This document shows positions 37,949 through 47,132 of a DNA stretch of 64,000 nt, piece by piece (positions within the stretch are counted from its first letter, which is position 1; each line of letters opens with the position of its first letter). The notes below the pieces were generated by a model. The model saw only the letters and a list, made by a program, of their open reading frames with translations, made no database searches and was not told where the DNA came from. Origin of the DNA: Deinococcus piscis (GTDB taxonomy: Bacteria > Deinococcota > Deinococci > Deinococcales > Deinococcaceae); the NCBI RefSeq assembly GCF_014653275.1, contig NZ_BNAL01000004.1, positions 1-64,000 on the forward strand, read 5' to 3'. A program made the translations under genes and the position numbers.

Positions 37949-39025
37949 CCGCGCCTTTCGCCGGGCCGAGGTGCCGAAATGCGGGAGGTCCGGCAGTGGG
38001 GCCAAAGGCAGGTAGGCGGCGGCTCCCCCATCCAGCGAGCTGGGCGGCTGCCCGTCCCGCAGCGCAGCCGCCCCTGCCAGCGCGATCATGGCGCCGTTGT
38101 CGGTGTTCAGGCCCCCAGCTGGAAAAGCCACCCGCAGACCAGTCTGGCCAAAAGCGTCGCGCAGCGCCCGGTTGGCGGCCACGCCACCTGACACCACCAG
38201 GGTTTCGCGGCCCAGCGCCTCAGCCGCCCGCACGGCGGTGTCCACCAGTGAGCGCACCGCTGCCCGCTGAAATCCAGCTGCCAGGTCCTCAGGGCGGGCT
38301 CCACGCTGAAAGGCCAGCAGCGCCGCTGTCTTGAGGCCGCTAAAGCTAAACTCGAACCCCTGCTGCCCCTGCAACGGCGTCTTGAACGGCACAGCCAGCG
38401 GGTCGCCGCGCTCAGCCGCTGCACTGATGGCAGGTCCACCGGGATACCCCAGACCGGCCAGCCGCGCCACTTTGTCAAAAGCTTCGCCAGCGGCGTCGTC
38501 GCGGGTGGCTCCGACCAGGCGGTACTCGCCACCGCCAGTCACATCAAACAGGTGGGTATGTCCGCCCGACACCACCAGAGCCAGGTAGGGCGGCTGCAAC
38601 CCTTCCTCGCTGGCCGCCGCATAGATATGGCCTTCCAGGTGGTGCGCCGCATAAAAAGGAATCTTCAGTGCCTGCGCGAGCCCTTTGCCATACATCAATC
38701 CCACCAGCAGGGCGCCCATCAGCCCCGGTCCGCTGGTGGCGGCCACCACATCCAAGTCGCTTAATGCAATACCGGCCTCTGCCAGTGCGCGGGGCAGCAG
38801 CGTGTCTATGCGCTCTACATGCTCGCGGCTGGCAAGTTCGGGCATGACGCCGCCGTACTCCGCGTGGACCGTTTGCGACCAGACAATATTCGAGCGCACC
38901 TGTGGCCCCGCCGCAGTCAGCGCCACCACACCCAGGCCAGTGTCGTCGCAGGACGTATCTATGCCCAGGATAAAAGTCGGCGCGTCGGTGTGGGGATCAG
39001 GCTGAGCAGGAGGGGCGGCACTCAC
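37946..39025 (-). CDS. tsaD: tRNA N6-threonylcarbamoyladenosine transferase TsaD
   Basis: TsaD transfers the threonylcarbamoyl group to A37 of ANN-decoding tRNAs. The ASKHA-fold protein has FILGIDTSCDDTG, ATSGPGLMGALLVGLMYGKGLA, the metal-binding HHLEGHIYAA, VSGGHTHLF and the late NGAMIALAGAAAL. I place the start at GTG 39025 (359 residues) because TATGCT lies six bases upstream; a start at 39076 lacks support. Its 3' end overlaps the -10 region of the PIN-TRAM gene. High confidence in function. Confidence 0.95.
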   Translation of the reverse strand: MSAAPPAQPDPHTDAPTFILGIDTSCDDTGLGVVALTAAGPQVRSNIVWSQTVHAEYGGVMPELASREHVERIDTLLPRALAEAGIALSDLDVVAATSGPGLMGALLVGLMYGKGLAQALKIPFYAAHHLEGHIYAAASEEGLQPPYLALVVSGGHTHLFDVTGGGEYRLVGATRDDAAGEAFDKVARLAGLGYPGGPAISAAAERGDPLAVPFKTPLQGQQGFEFSFSGLKTAALLAFQRGARPEDLAAGFQRAAVRSLVDTAVRAAEALGRETLVVSGGVAANRALRDAFGQTGLRVAFPAGGLNTDNGAMIALAGAAALRDGQPPSSLDGGAAAYLPLAPLPDLPHFGTSARRKAR

Positions 39026-39031
39026 CCGAGC

Positions 39032-39037
39032 AGCATA
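39032..39037 (-). promoter_or_regulatory. leaderless -10 box of tsaD
   Basis: TATGCT, six bases, GTG at 39025. Confidence 0.6.
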
Positions 39038-39094
39038 GCCCAGAGCACCCGGGACCGCGCCGCTTCGCCAGACCATAGGGAGCCCAGCGGAAGT

Positions 39095-39490
39095 TCAGAA
39101 ATGGGTCGGGTCAGCTTCCGAGTAGGCCGCCAGCAGATACAGGGACTTGCCCTGCGCGGCCAATGTCTGCTGAGCAGCAACCAGGGTACTGTCCAGCTCA
39201 TCGCTCAGCTGGGGCAAGCGGTGGCGGAAATCGCGGTAGCCCAGCAGCAGAATGCCGAACCGGTCCGGCTGAGACGCGGCGGTCAGTTCGGTCAGCAGAG
39301 CGTCCCAGCTCCCGGTAGCTTCGAGCGGCACCGACAGCCCTAGCATCAGCTCCTGCGACAGCGTGCGGCGGTCTACCGCGCAGTTCAGGCGCACGGCCCG
39401 CAGGCCCACCTGATGACCGGCAGCACTGAGCCGGGGGTCGTGTGGGGCGTCTTGGATGCCGCTGGCCGGCTGGGAAAACACATCAAGCAC
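39095..39490 (-). CDS. barstar-like protein (putative)
   Basis: The 131-residue acidic protein resembles the barstar family (barnase-type RNase inhibitors). LRAVRLNCAVDRRTLSQELMLGLSVP is followed by the family's GSWDALLTELT (compare N-WDALWDCLTD), then LLLGYRDFRHR and a final strand GKSLYLLAA. Similarity is judged by eye and is moderate. No barnase-like RNase is seen next to it, so it would be an orphan immunity-type protein. GTG at 39490 lies six bases after TAGCAT. Confidence 0.6.
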   Translation of the reverse strand: MLDVFSQPASGIQDAPHDPRLSAAGHQVGLRAVRLNCAVDRRTLSQELMLGLSVPLEATGSWDALLTELTAASQPDRFGILLLGYRDFRHRLPQLSDELDSTLVAAQQTLAAQGKSLYLLAAYSEADPTHF

Positions 39491-39496
39491 CTGCTC

Positions 39497-39502
39497 ATGC
39501 TA
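39497..39502 (-). promoter_or_regulatory. leaderless -10 box of the barstar-like gene
   Basis: TAGCAT, six bases, GTG at 39490. Confidence 0.55.
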
Positions 39503-39605
39503 TGCGCGGGCCGAGCCGCTTCAGGAGGGAAGGCTCGCATCTTTTCTTTAGAAAACAAGGTCTTTCACGGTCTCCAGCAAGCCCGCAGCTGGGCAGCTTC
39601 CCAGC

Positions 39606-40439
39606 TCAGATGGCGTTGGTCAAGTTGCCGCTGTAGACCAGTGCCAGAATCAGCACACCCACAATGATGCGGTAGACCGCAAACGGCTTGAAGTCGTTGG
39701 TCGCCACAAAGCGCAGCAGCCAGCCGGTGGCCAGATAAGCCACCACAAAAGAAGTGATGGCCCCCAGCGCCACCGTGCCCAGGCCAATCTCGGACAGCTG
39801 GTCCAGGCTCCGCAGCAGATCAATCAGGGCTGCGCCGCCCAGGGTAGGAATCCCCAGATAGAAGCTGAATTTGGTGGCTGTAGGCCGGTCCAGGCCGGTC
39901 AGCATGCCGCCCAGAATGGAGCTGGCCGAGCGGGAGAATCCAGGCCATAGCATCGCCAGGCACTGCACCGCGCCGATAATCAGTGAGCGCTTGACCCCAA
40001 TCTTCTCGATGGCGTGTACGGTGGGCTGAGTGCGGCGCTCTTCCAGCCACCAGATGATCAGTCCGCCCACGATCAGGGCCCAGGCCACCACGCTGGGGCG
40101 GAACAGGTACTGCTTGATCACATCGCTAAAGGCCAAGCCCAGCACGGCTGCGGGCAAGCACGCCACCAACACACCCAGCCACAGGGTTTTGGTGTCCTGC
40201 GCGGCGGCTCCACCCTGGCCCAGCGCACGGGCCTGCGCCACGAAATCTTTCCAGTAGTACACCAGCACTGCCAGGATCGCCCCGCCCTGAATCACCACTT
40301 CAAAGGTGTCTTTGACCTCCTTGGTCCAGGGCACCCCCATCAGGTGACCCGTCACAATCAGGTGCCCCGTTGAGCTGATGGGCAGAAATTCGGTGATGCC
40401 TTCAACCACCCCGTAGATGAGCGCGTACAGCCAGTCCAT
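39606..40439 (-). CDS. uppP: undecaprenyl-diphosphatase UppP
   Basis: UppP (BacA) dephosphorylates undecaprenyl diphosphate so that the lipid carrier can be reused for cell-wall synthesis. The 277-residue integral membrane protein has the motif [20 protein letters not shown] near the N terminus and [16 protein letters not shown] in the middle, with seven or eight membrane segments. The start at 40439 is fixed by the motif position and by TAAGGT seven bases upstream. It is divergent from the lipase-like gene. Confidence 0.95.
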   Translation of the reverse strand: MDWLYALIYGVVEGITEFLPISSTGHLIVTGHLMGVPWTKEVKDTFEVVIQGGAILAVLVYYWKDFVAQARALGQGGAAAQDTKTLWLGVLVACLPAAVLGLAFSDVIKQYLFRPSVVAWALIVGGLIIWWLEERRTQPTVHAIEKIGVKRSLIIGAVQCLAMLWPGFSRSASSILGGMLTGLDRPTATKFSFYLGIPTLGGAALIDLLRSLDQLSEIGLGTVALGAITSFVVAYLATGWLLRFVATNDFKPFAVYRIIVGVLILALVYSGNLTNAI

Positions 40440-40446
40440 GCGCCCA

Positions 40447-40452
40447 ACCTTA
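40447..40452 (-). promoter_or_regulatory. leaderless -10 box of uppP
   Basis: TAAGGT, seven bases, ATG at 40439. Confidence 0.55.
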
Positions 40453-40496
40453 TCAGACGGTGCGCAGCACGGCGAAGTGTGCAGAGCAGGCGCTGC

Positions 40497-40502
40497 TATG
40501 CT
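40497..40502 (+). promoter_or_regulatory. leaderless -10 box of the lipase-like gene
   Basis: TATGCT, seven bases, GTG at 40510. Confidence 0.5.
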
Positions 40503-40509
40503 GAGGCAC

Positions 40510-41358
40510 GTGAATGTGTCTGCCCATGTCTGGGCCACCGGTGCCCCGGTTGAGGGCCGCACCTGGAAGGCCGCCAACCCCCGCGCCGCCATTTTACTGA
40601 CCCACGGGTTCGGGGAATATCTGGGCCGCTACGTCTCGCACTACCAGGGTCTGATTCCTGCACTGGTGGGCCTCGGCTTTGATGTCTATGGCTACGATCA
40701 GCGCGGACACGGTCAGTCCATGGGGAAGCGTGCAGTGGTGAATGTAGACACCTTGGTCCGCGACCACCTGACCGCCCGTGAGCAGCTGCGCCGCCAGACC
40801 CTACCGGTCTATGCGCTGGGGCATTCGCTGGGTGGGTTGGTCACGGCGCTCAGCGCGGCGCACGATCCGCGCGGGCTGAGCGGCCTGATTCTGAGCAGTC
40901 CCGCGCTATTGGTTGGGGAAGACCAGCCCGCGCTGCTGCGCCGCGCTGCACCCCTGCTGGCCCGATTGGCCCCCTCACTGCCGGTCACGGCGCTGGACAC
41001 CAACGACCTGAGCCAGTTGCCCGAAGCGGTGAGCGCTTACCGCAGCGACCCGCAGGTCTATCAGGGCAAGGTCCCTGCCCTCACGGCGTCCAGCATGCTT
41101 CAGGCCAGTCGGCAGGGCTGGAAGCTGTATCCCAGCATCAAACTGCCCACCCTGGTGATTCATGGTAGCAGCGACCAGATCACCGATCCTGCTGGCAGTC
41201 AGCGGTTCATGGAGACCATCGCCAGTGAAGACAAAACGCTGCACCGCGTCGAAGGCGGCTATCACGAACTGCTGAACGATGAAGCGGGCGCACAGACCGC
41301 TCAGGTGATCTTGGAGTGGCTCGATGAGCGTGCGCCCCAGCAGCTGGGCGGCTCCTAA
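40510..41358 (+). CDS. alpha/beta hydrolase, monoacylglycerol-lipase-like
   Basis: The 282-residue serine hydrolase resembles lysophospholipase/monoacylglycerol lipase proteins: [40 protein letters not shown] and the nucleophile elbow [28 protein letters not shown] carries the catalytic Asp and [10 protein letters not shown] the His. Start choice (GTG 40510) rests on the -10 seven bases upstream; ATG at 40498 in the same frame is the alternative. It probably hydrolyses acylglycerols or lysolipids in the cytoplasm. Confidence 0.85.
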   Translation: MNVSAHVWATGAPVEGRTWKAANPRAAILLTHGFGEYLGRYVSHYQGLIPALVGLGFDVYGYDQRGHGQSMGKRAVVNVDTLVRDHLTAREQLRRQTLPVYALGHSLGGLVTALSAAHDPRGLSGLILSSPALLVGEDQPALLRRAAPLLARLAPSLPVTALDTNDLSQLPEAVSAYRSDPQVYQGKVPALTASSMLQASRQGWKLYPSIKLPTLVIHGSSDQITDPAGSQRFMETIASEDKTLHRVEGGYHELLNDEAGAQTAQVILEWLDERAPQQLGGS

Positions 41359-41467
41359 AGTCCACCCGCCCAGAGAGCAGGTCAGTGCTGCGGCAGCCGC
41401 ACCAAGCGCAACCTCACCAAGTAAAGTACACGTGGACACGGGGCCACCGGACCGAAACCACAAAGAG

Positions 41468-41494
41468 TGCCCTCCGCCGCAAGGCTTGAGGGCA
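41468..41494 (+). terminator. hairpin after the lipase-like gene
   Basis: TGCCCTC and GAGGGCA pair around a 13-base loop, with TCTTCT following. It lies between convergent genes and the T-rich tail is weak. Confidence 0.5.
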
Positions 41495-41540
41495 TCTTCT
41501 ATCACGTTGTTTTGCTAGAGCGAGGTCAGACCAGCAGGGT

Positions 41541-42293
41541 TCAGCCCGCGTTGGGGTTTTTCATCTCGCCGCGCTCAATAGGAGAACCATCGGCCAAAGC
41601 TTCTACCGTGCTGCCGGGCACTTCGGCGTGGCGCACGGGGCCACTGGCCTCGACTGACCCGACACTGCCAGCAGAAGCCGTGGCGGCTGACGGCTGCCCA
41701 GGTTCCTGCTTCAGAAAGCGGCTGACGGCGGGGTTGCTGCTGACTGCGGCGGTGCTCGCACGGGCCGGAGCGGCAGCCAGGGCCGACTTGGCAGTAGTGC
41801 GGGAAGCGCCAGCCTGGGTGCTGCGCTGCGGCTCCTGACCGGCTTTGGTCAGCAGGTCTTCGGCCAGGTGTTGCAGACGGTCACGGACCAGCTTGTTGCT
41901 GAGGGCACGGGCACCTACGGTCACCAGGGTCGCCACCAGAGCGCCGCCCAGGTCACCACCCTTTTCCTTTTGCTGGGCTTTGAGCAGGGCCTTCTGGTAC
42001 TTCGCAGGCGAGTTGGCGTCCACGTAGACCTTTTTGGTGCGCTTCATCCGGCTGCCCAGCGCCAGACCAAGCACCGCACCTACCGCTGAGGCTCCGCCCA
42101 GCATCTTCAGCGGTTCCATTTGCATCTGGCCTTTGAGGCTGGCGGTCTCGGTGAGCACATCCACTTTGGCGCGCAGACGCTCACGGGCCAGTTCCTTTTC
42201 ACTCAGGGGCAGGCGCACTTCTTCGTAGCGGGTGCCCGTATCGGAAGGGGCCTGCAACACGACAGGTTCGGCTTTGGGCCTGTTATCGCTCAT
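41541..42293 (-). CDS. hypothetical protein, YqjD/DUF3618-like helical and membrane part
   Basis: The 250-residue protein has an N-terminal helical region (residues 30-60, KELARERLRAKVDVLTETASLKGQM), one Gly/Ala-rich membrane segment (LGGASAVGAVLGLALGS) followed by a basic patch (RMKRTKK), and a long Ala/Ser-rich C-terminal tail. This layout resembles DUF3618/YqjD-type proteins that accompany YqjE-like holin-superfamily proteins. It overlaps the upstream gene by four bases. The exact family assignment is not certain; a cell-envelope role is an inference. Confidence 0.65.
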   Translation of the reverse strand: MSDNRPKAEPVVLQAPSDTGTRYEEVRLPLSEKELARERLRAKVDVLTETASLKGQMQMEPLKMLGGASAVGAVLGLALGSRMKRTKKVYVDANSPAKYQKALLKAQQKEKGGDLGGALVATLVTVGARALSNKLVRDRLQHLAEDLLTKAGQEPQRSTQAGASRTTAKSALAAAPARASTAAVSSNPAVSRFLKQEPGQPSAATASAGSVGSVEASGPVRHAEVPGSTVEALADGSPIERGEMKNPNAG

Positions 42294-43156
42294 TTTCGCT
42301 CTCCTCCATCAGCGCGCCGTATGTCCTCGGCGTAGGTGGGCTGCGTGCTCACGCGCACTTCAGGCGCACCTTCCAGCACTTCGGGGTGCACCACGTTGGG
42401 ATCATGGTCGTGGCCGTGGCTGTCATGGTGGTTCGCCCGGTCCAGCTTCTCATTCAGCCCCTGGCTGTAGTACTGGGGACGCCCATCAGCATCGGCTTCG
42501 TATACGGGAATAGCGTGAGCGTCTGCCACGCTGGGCTGCACCATACCGCTGGCCGCGCCATCCTGGAACGTCGTGCCCGCCACGGCGTGCTCCACGCGGG
42601 GGGCGCTGCTCACCACAGTGGTGTAGCTCTGACCGTACTGTGCGCCGTGATCATGCTGGTTGCTGCGGTCATAGTGAGCCGCAGCCCGCTGAACACCGAC
42701 AGCCACAGGTACACCGGTAGCGACCACAGCGCCGCCGACGGGAACGCCGCCTTCATTGCGTTGACGGCGCTGCTCGGCCAGATACTCGGCTTCCAGGCGC
42801 TCGTCTTCGGTCAGGGCGCGGTGATCTTGGCCGACACCCTCACCGAGCTTGCTGACACCCAACGCCAGCAGCACGCCCGCCAGCAGCAGGCTGCCCAGGA
42901 ACATCACCAGGGCGGCAGCCCACCAGGGCAGGCCCAGGGCCACCAGGCCAAAGTACACAGCCAGGATCAGGAAGATGGCAGCCAGCGCCAGCGGCACCAG
43001 CGCAGCCAGCAGCAGGATGACGCCGATGCCCTTAGATTTGGCGAGCTCGCCGACTTTGTGAGACAGCGAGTTGATTTCAGCTTTGACCAGGGCGACCCCA
43101 GCGTCAAAGACATCAACGATCGCACTGCCCATAGATGTTTTCCGTTCTTCTTGCAT
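42290..43156 (-). CDS. phage-holin-superfamily (YqjE-like) membrane protein
   Basis: The 288-residue protein has an N-terminal helical segment (IVDVFDAGVALVKAEINSLSHKVGELAKSKG), then two long membrane spans (GVILLLAALVPLALAAIFLI and WWAAALVMFLGSLLLAGVLL). This is the pattern of actinobacterial holin-3/YqjE proteins. After that comes a long His/Asp-rich soluble tail ending RGEHE-like (SHGHDHDPNVVHPEV). The start at 43156 is fixed by GGAGG before it. It forms a two-gene unit with the downstream YqjD-like gene. The His-rich tail is unusual and might bind metal. Confidence 0.75.
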   Translation of the reverse strand: MQEERKTSMGSAIVDVFDAGVALVKAEINSLSHKVGELAKSKGIGVILLLAALVPLALAAIFLILAVYFGLVALGLPWWAAALVMFLGSLLLAGVLLALGVSKLGEGVGQDHRALTEDERLEAEYLAEQRRQRNEGGVPVGGAVVATGVPVAVGVQRAAAHYDRSNQHDHGAQYGQSYTTVVSSAPRVEHAVAGTTFQDGAASGMVQPSVADAHAIPVYEADADGRPQYYSQGLNEKLDRANHHDSHGHDHDPNVVHPEVLEGAPEVRVSTQPTYAEDIRRADGGERK

Positions 43157-43442
43157 TCCGTCCTCCGAAAGACGTGCCCAAATTCTCCAGAACTGGGCAC
43201 ACGATATGCTTAGCAGCATAAACGCTAGGCGGCAGCCGCCAGTCAGAACCAAAGGAATTCTCAACCGGATTTTGCCGCCTTATAGGTGCATTTCCAGTTT
43301 CTACTGTACCACCCTGCTCTGGGCAGCCCGCCGCTTCAGGTTCACCGCCCAGCACTGCGGAAAACCCCGCGTAAAAACTCCTCAGCCCCGTAAGGCCAGG
43401 CCCTTTCCTTAAGGGTGCAAGGGGCGCGGGCCGATTCTGGCC
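43157..43442. other. divergent spacer between holin-like gene and pgm
   Basis: No gene is seen. TATGCT (43205-43210) and AGCATA (43215-43220) form an inverted pair, giving a -10-like hexamer on each strand. Little else is recognisable. Confidence 0.4.
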
Positions 43443-43448
43443 TAGACT
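43443..43448 (+). promoter_or_regulatory. leaderless -10 box of pgm
   Basis: TAGACT, six bases, ATG at 43455. Confidence 0.6.
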
Positions 43449-43454
43449 CCGGCC

Positions 43455-45095
43455 ATGACCCATCCACAAGCGGGCACCCATCCACAAGCGGGCAAGCGTG
43501 CCCCTCTGGACCAGTTGAGCCACATTCCTCACCTGGTGGCCGCCTACTACGAGCGCCGCCCGGACCCCAGGCAAGCTGGGCAGCGGGTGAGCTTCGGCAC
43601 CAGTGGGCACCGAGGGACTTCGCTGGACGGTTCCTTTAATGAGCCGCATATTCTGGCCATCAGTCAGGCCACCGCCGAGTACCGCGCCGGGGCTGGCATC
43701 ACCGGGCCACTGTACCTGGGCGCAGACACCCACGCGCTCAGCGAGCCAGCTTTCCTTAGTGCGCTGCGGGTTCTGATTGCCTGTGGCGTGCAGGTGCGGG
43801 CTACGCCGGGGCAGTACACGCCCACGCCGCTGATCAGTCACGCCATCTTGACGCACAATGCGGGCGGCGCAGAGCAGGCCGACGGCATCGTGATCACACC
43901 CAGCCACAATCCTCCGCAGGACGGCGGCTTCAAGTACAACCCGCCCAGCGGCGGCCCCGCCGACACCGACGTGACCGGCCAGATTCAGGCGCGTGCCAAC
44001 GAGCTGCTAGAAAGTGGCCTTGGGGACGTGAAGACCGTCTCGCTGGAAGAGGCGCTGAGCCGGGTAGAGGTCTTTGACTTTATTGCGCCCTATGTGGAGA
44101 CGCTGCCCGAAGTGATTGACCTGGACGCCATCCGGGCGGCGGGTGTACGCATTGGGGTGGATCCGCTGGGCGGCAGCAGCTTGCCGGTCTGGGAAGCCAT
44201 CGAGGAGCGCTGGCAGCTGGGGCTGAATATCGTGAACCGTGAAGTGGACCCACGCTTTGCCTTCATGCCGCTGGACAAAGACGGCAAAATCCGTATGGAC
44301 TGTTCCAGCCCTTACGCGATGGCCGGGCTGCTGGAATACAAGGACCGCTTTGATGTAGCGATTGGCAACGACCCGGACGCTGACCGCCACGGCATCGTGA
44401 CACCGCAGGGCCTGATGAACCCCAACCACTACCTGGCAGTGATGATTGACTATCTGTTTCAGAATCGCCCCGGCTGGCGCGCGGACGCCGGTATCGGCAA
44501 GACGCTGGTTAGCTCGGCGCTGATTGACCGCGTAGCCGCAGGTCTGGGTCGCCGCCTGGTGGAAGTGCCAGTGGGCTTCAAGTATTTCGTAGAAGGGTTA
44601 CTGGACGGCTCGCTGGGCTTCGGCGGCGAGGAGTCGGCTGGAGCCAGCTTTCTGCGGATGGATGGCCGCCCGTGGAGCACCGACAAAGACGGCATTATCG
44701 CTGGTCTGCTGGCTGCCGAAATGACCGCCCGCACCGGGCAGAACCCCGCCGAGCGGTTCGCTGCACTCAGTGAGCGCTACGGCACCACGGCCTATGCCCG
44801 CAAGGACGCCCCCGCCAGTGCCGAGCAGAAAAAGATGCTGGGTGCGCTGAGCCCTGAAGCGGTGCAGGCAAGTACGCTGGCTGGCGACCCCATTACCGGG
44901 CGCTTTACCCGCGCTCCGGGCAATGACCAGCCTATCGGCGGACTAAAAGTGACCACCGAAAATGCCTGGTTTGCGGCCCGTCCCAGCGGCACCGAGGACA
45001 TCTACAAAATCTATGCCGAGAGCTTCCGGGGCGAGGAGCACCTCCAGCAAGTGTTGACCGAGGCGCAGCAGGTGGTGGCGAGTGTGATGCTCTGA
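43455..45095 (+). CDS. pgm: phosphoglucomutase (alpha-D-glucose-specific)
   Basis: Pgm interconverts glucose 1-phosphate and glucose 6-phosphate. The 546-residue protein has the phosphoserine loop [21 protein letters not shown], the metal loop [12 protein letters not shown] and the sugar-binding [12 protein letters not shown]. The phosphate-binding segment near the C terminus is [13 protein letters not shown]. Length and motifs match the E. coli Pgm type. The N-terminal residues [12 protein letters not shown] are a small tandem duplication (two copies of HPQAG), also visible in the DNA. Confidence 0.96.
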   Translation: MTHPQAGTHPQAGKRAPLDQLSHIPHLVAAYYERRPDPRQAGQRVSFGTSGHRGTSLDGSFNEPHILAISQATAEYRAGAGITGPLYLGADTHALSEPAFLSALRVLIACGVQVRATPGQYTPTPLISHAILTHNAGGAEQADGIVITPSHNPPQDGGFKYNPPSGGPADTDVTGQIQARANELLESGLGDVKTVSLEEALSRVEVFDFIAPYVETLPEVIDLDAIRAAGVRIGVDPLGGSSLPVWEAIEERWQLGLNIVNREVDPRFAFMPLDKDGKIRMDCSSPYAMAGLLEYKDRFDVAIGNDPDADRHGIVTPQGLMNPNHYLAVMIDYLFQNRPGWRADAGIGKTLVSSALIDRVAAGLGRRLVEVPVGFKYFVEGLLDGSLGFGGEESAGASFLRMDGRPWSTDKDGIIAGLLAAEMTARTGQNPAERFAALSERYGTTAYARKDAPASAEQKKMLGALSPEAVQASTLAGDPITGRFTRAPGNDQPIGGLKVTTENAWFAARPSGTEDIYKIYAESFRGEEHLQQVLTEAQQVVASVML

Positions 45096-45133
45096 GGCCA
45101 GCCGCCGCACTCCCATCTAGCGGCGGCTTGGCC
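45096..45133. terminator. bidirectional hairpin between pgm and cytochrome gene
   Basis: GGCCAGCCGCCGC and its near-complement (one extra T) pair around an 11-base loop between convergent genes. There is no T tract, but the stem is 12-13 bp and very GC-rich. Confidence 0.6.
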
Positions 45134-45169
45134 ATGACCAGCAAAGCCAGACCAGAGTGATGAAGGCGG

Positions 45170-45577
45170 TCAGTCCAGCGACTGCAAATACAAATGAAGT
45201 TCGGACAGCGCCTGGTCCGGCAGCAGGTCAGGGGTAAAGCGGGGCATGCTGGACAGCAGTTCGCCCTCAGCGGTCTGCCCCTCGCGGACAGCCTGCTCAA
45301 AATAGGCCAGGGTGCTGACTTTGCTCCCGGACAGGGCTGGGCCGAACTCTCCCTGAGCCTCCGGGCCGTGGCAGCCCGCGCAGTGGAGGGTATAGTGCCG
45401 CTTCCCGGCAGCCAGTTGGGTGGGGTTGGGCACCGCACTCTGCGCAGAGCCCGCTGGCCCGGAACCCGTGACGGCAGCTGACGAGGAGGCAGGTATGATC
45501 TGTTCCTCCGAGTGTTCTGTGCAGCCCGCCAGCAGGAAGCCGGAAATCAGCGCGGCATAGAGTCGCCGCCTCATCAT
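45170..45577 (-). CDS. c-type cytochrome lipoprotein
   Basis: The 135-residue protein has a lipoprotein signal with lipobox LLAGC. One haem-c site follows, CAGCHGPEAQGEFGPAL, with SSMPRF supplying a likely axial Met. It is a small monohaem cytochrome anchored outside the membrane and should carry electrons to a respiratory or periplasmic enzyme. The start at 45577 overlaps the mobA stop (ATGA). The pairing with mobA could reflect a molybdoenzyme context, though no molybdoenzyme gene is in the window. Confidence 0.88.
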   Translation of the reverse strand: MMRRRLYAALISGFLLAGCTEHSEEQIIPASSSAAVTGSGPAGSAQSAVPNPTQLAAGKRHYTLHCAGCHGPEAQGEFGPALSGSKVSTLAYFEQAVREGQTAEGELLSSMPRFTPDLLPDQALSELHLYLQSLD

Positions 45578-46176
45578 TGGCCGTCCAACGCCTGCAGCGC
45601 GGCAGGTGTGTCTGCGTCGGCCAGGATGCCCGGCAGCAAGCCAGCGGCCAGCGGGTCCAGCCAAGTGCCTCCGTCTGCCAGCCAGGGTTGGCGCAGTCGG
45701 CGCTCGCCGGTGTCCAGCACCGCTGTCACCCTGGGCCGCAGCGCCGTGTGATACAGCGCGGGCATGGGCTCAGGGCGGGTGTCTGTTCCCAGAAATCCAG
45801 TCGCCAGCTCGCCCGGCTGCACTGCCGCCGCCAGCACCTGCCACACCACCGGGGTCAGCAGCGGATAGTCCACACCGCTCAGGGCCACCCAGCCGGGTCC
45901 GGCCTGCGCTTCAGCCCAGGCCAGGGCCGTTTCCAGACCGGCCAGTGGGCCCTCACCCTGGCGGCGCTCTGGCTGCACCGTCCACCCAGGCAGGGCGTAG
46001 CGCCCGGGTGGGGCCAGCACCAATCGGCGCGGGCACTCGGCCAGGCTGGCGGCCACCCGCTCCAACAGCAGCTGGCCGCCCAACTGCGCCAGCGCCTTGT
46101 CGGTTCCAAAGCGGCGCGACTGCCCACCCGCCAGAATGACGGCGGTCAGGTCAAGGACTTGGATAGGCACGGTCAC
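45574..46176 (-). CDS. mobA: molybdenum cofactor guanylyltransferase MobA
   Basis: MobA attaches GMP to molybdopterin to make the bis-MGD-type cofactor. The 200-residue protein has the nucleotidyltransferase motif VILAGGQSRRFGTDKALAQL, GPLAGLETAL and the Asp-containing VALSGVDYPLL. In most MobA proteins the last motif is DxP; here it is VDYP. The start is GTG at 46176, sharing one base with the acyP stop. The acyP-mobA-cytochrome genes form a compact unit. Confidence 0.88.
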   Translation of the reverse strand: MTVPIQVLDLTAVILAGGQSRRFGTDKALAQLGGQLLLERVAASLAECPRRLVLAPPGRYALPGWTVQPERRQGEGPLAGLETALAWAEAQAGPGWVALSGVDYPLLTPVVWQVLAAAVQPGELATGFLGTDTRPEPMPALYHTALRPRVTAVLDTGERRLRQPWLADGGTWLDPLAAGLLPGILADADTPAALQALDGQ

Positions 46177-46457
46177 TAATAGATATGAAAGCCCCGCAGA
46201 CCAGTCGCCTCGCTCAGCTGCGACTCGATGCCGTCCACGCGGGCGTGTGGCGGACCCTGCTTGAGCCAGTGCACCAGCCGGTCCAGGTCTTCGGGCCAGC
46301 CTTCGGCCACCACTTCAACCCGGCCATCGCTCAGGTTCTCGGCGTAGCCGCTCAGGTCCATGTCACGGGCGCGGCGCTGCGCAAAGTAGCGGTAGCCCAC
46401 CCCCTGCACCTGCCCCGACACCAGGGCGGTCAGGCGCTGTTGCTTATGCTCAGTCAT
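46176..46457 (-). CDS. acyP: acylphosphatase
   Basis: The 93-residue protein has the acylphosphatase motif [18 protein letters not shown] with the catalytic Arg, and the catalytic Asn in [17 protein letters not shown]. It hydrolyses carboxyl-phosphate bonds such as acetyl or carbamoyl phosphate. The start at 46457 is supported by TACTCT seven bases upstream. It is the first gene of acyP-mobA-cytochrome. Confidence 0.93.
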   Translation of the reverse strand: MTEHKQQRLTALVSGQVQGVGYRYFAQRRARDMDLSGYAENLSDGRVEVVAEGWPEDLDRLVHWLKQGPPHARVDGIESQLSEATGLRGFHIY

Positions 46458-46464
46458 GAGGCTC

Positions 46465-46470
46465 AGAGTA
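46465..46470 (-). promoter_or_regulatory. leaderless -10 box of acyP
   Basis: TACTCT, seven bases, ATG at 46457. Confidence 0.55.
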
Positions 46471-46505
46471 AAGGATGAGGCCATGGCTCAAGGTGCGCTC
46501 ATTCC

Positions 46506-47129
46506 TTAAGTTTCCCGTACCCGCCACTCGAAGCGCACCGCCCCGAACTGTGCGGCCATCACCAGCGGGCAACCGGGCAGGTGTGCGGCCACCCACGAAG
46601 GCTGGGGGAAATTCAGCCCGCTGAGTATGGGCCGGGTGAGTGCCCGCTGCACAGGCCCGCCCGTCTCCCGCAGGTACATCAGCCACAGGCCACCGCCAGG
46701 ACGCAGGGCCGCTGAGGCTGAGTGCAGCAGCGCTTCTGGGCGGGCCGTTTCGTTGAGCGTGGCTCCGATGGTTACGCCCGCGAACTGACCTGCCCACTGC
46801 GGCGGCAAGGATTCGCTGTCCTGCTGCACCCACGTCACGCCCCCTCCCGGCACCCGGCCCCGCGCTGCCCGCAGCATGGCGGGGCTGAGGTCGGTGGCCG
46901 TGACCCGGCAGCCCTGAGCCGCCAGCACTCCTGCATAAAAGCCGGTGCTGGTGCCGATATCCAGCCAGGCATCACCAGGCTGCGGGCGGGCGTGGCCCAG
47001 GAACAGCTGTGTCTCGCGGCCAAGCGAGAAGGGCTGACCACTCAGCAGGGTCAGTGACGCCCTCCGCCAGGTGTGATACCCCCAGGCCACCGGGAGCAGA
47101 AAGTTACTGCACTGGGCCAGGGTCAGCAT
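46506..47129 (-). CDS. class I SAM-dependent methyltransferase
   Basis: The 207-residue protein has the SAM motif WLDIGTSTGFYAGVLAAQG, the acidic motif II VTATDLSPAML and a later LRPGGGLWLMYL strand, the UbiE/Methyltransf_11 layout. The N-terminal LLPVAWGYHTWRRASLTLLSGQPFS is not typical of a named enzyme, so the substrate cannot be given. It follows apt by three bases on the same strand and is probably cotranscribed with it. Confidence 0.85.
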   Translation of the reverse strand: MLTLAQCSNFLLPVAWGYHTWRRASLTLLSGQPFSLGRETQLFLGHARPQPGDAWLDIGTSTGFYAGVLAAQGCRVTATDLSPAMLRAARGRVPGGGVTWVQQDSESLPPQWAGQFAGVTIGATLNETARPEALLHSASAALRPGGGLWLMYLRETGGPVQRALTRPILSGLNFPQPSWVAAHLPGCPLVMAAQFGAVRFEWRVRET

Positions 47130-47132
47130 CGG

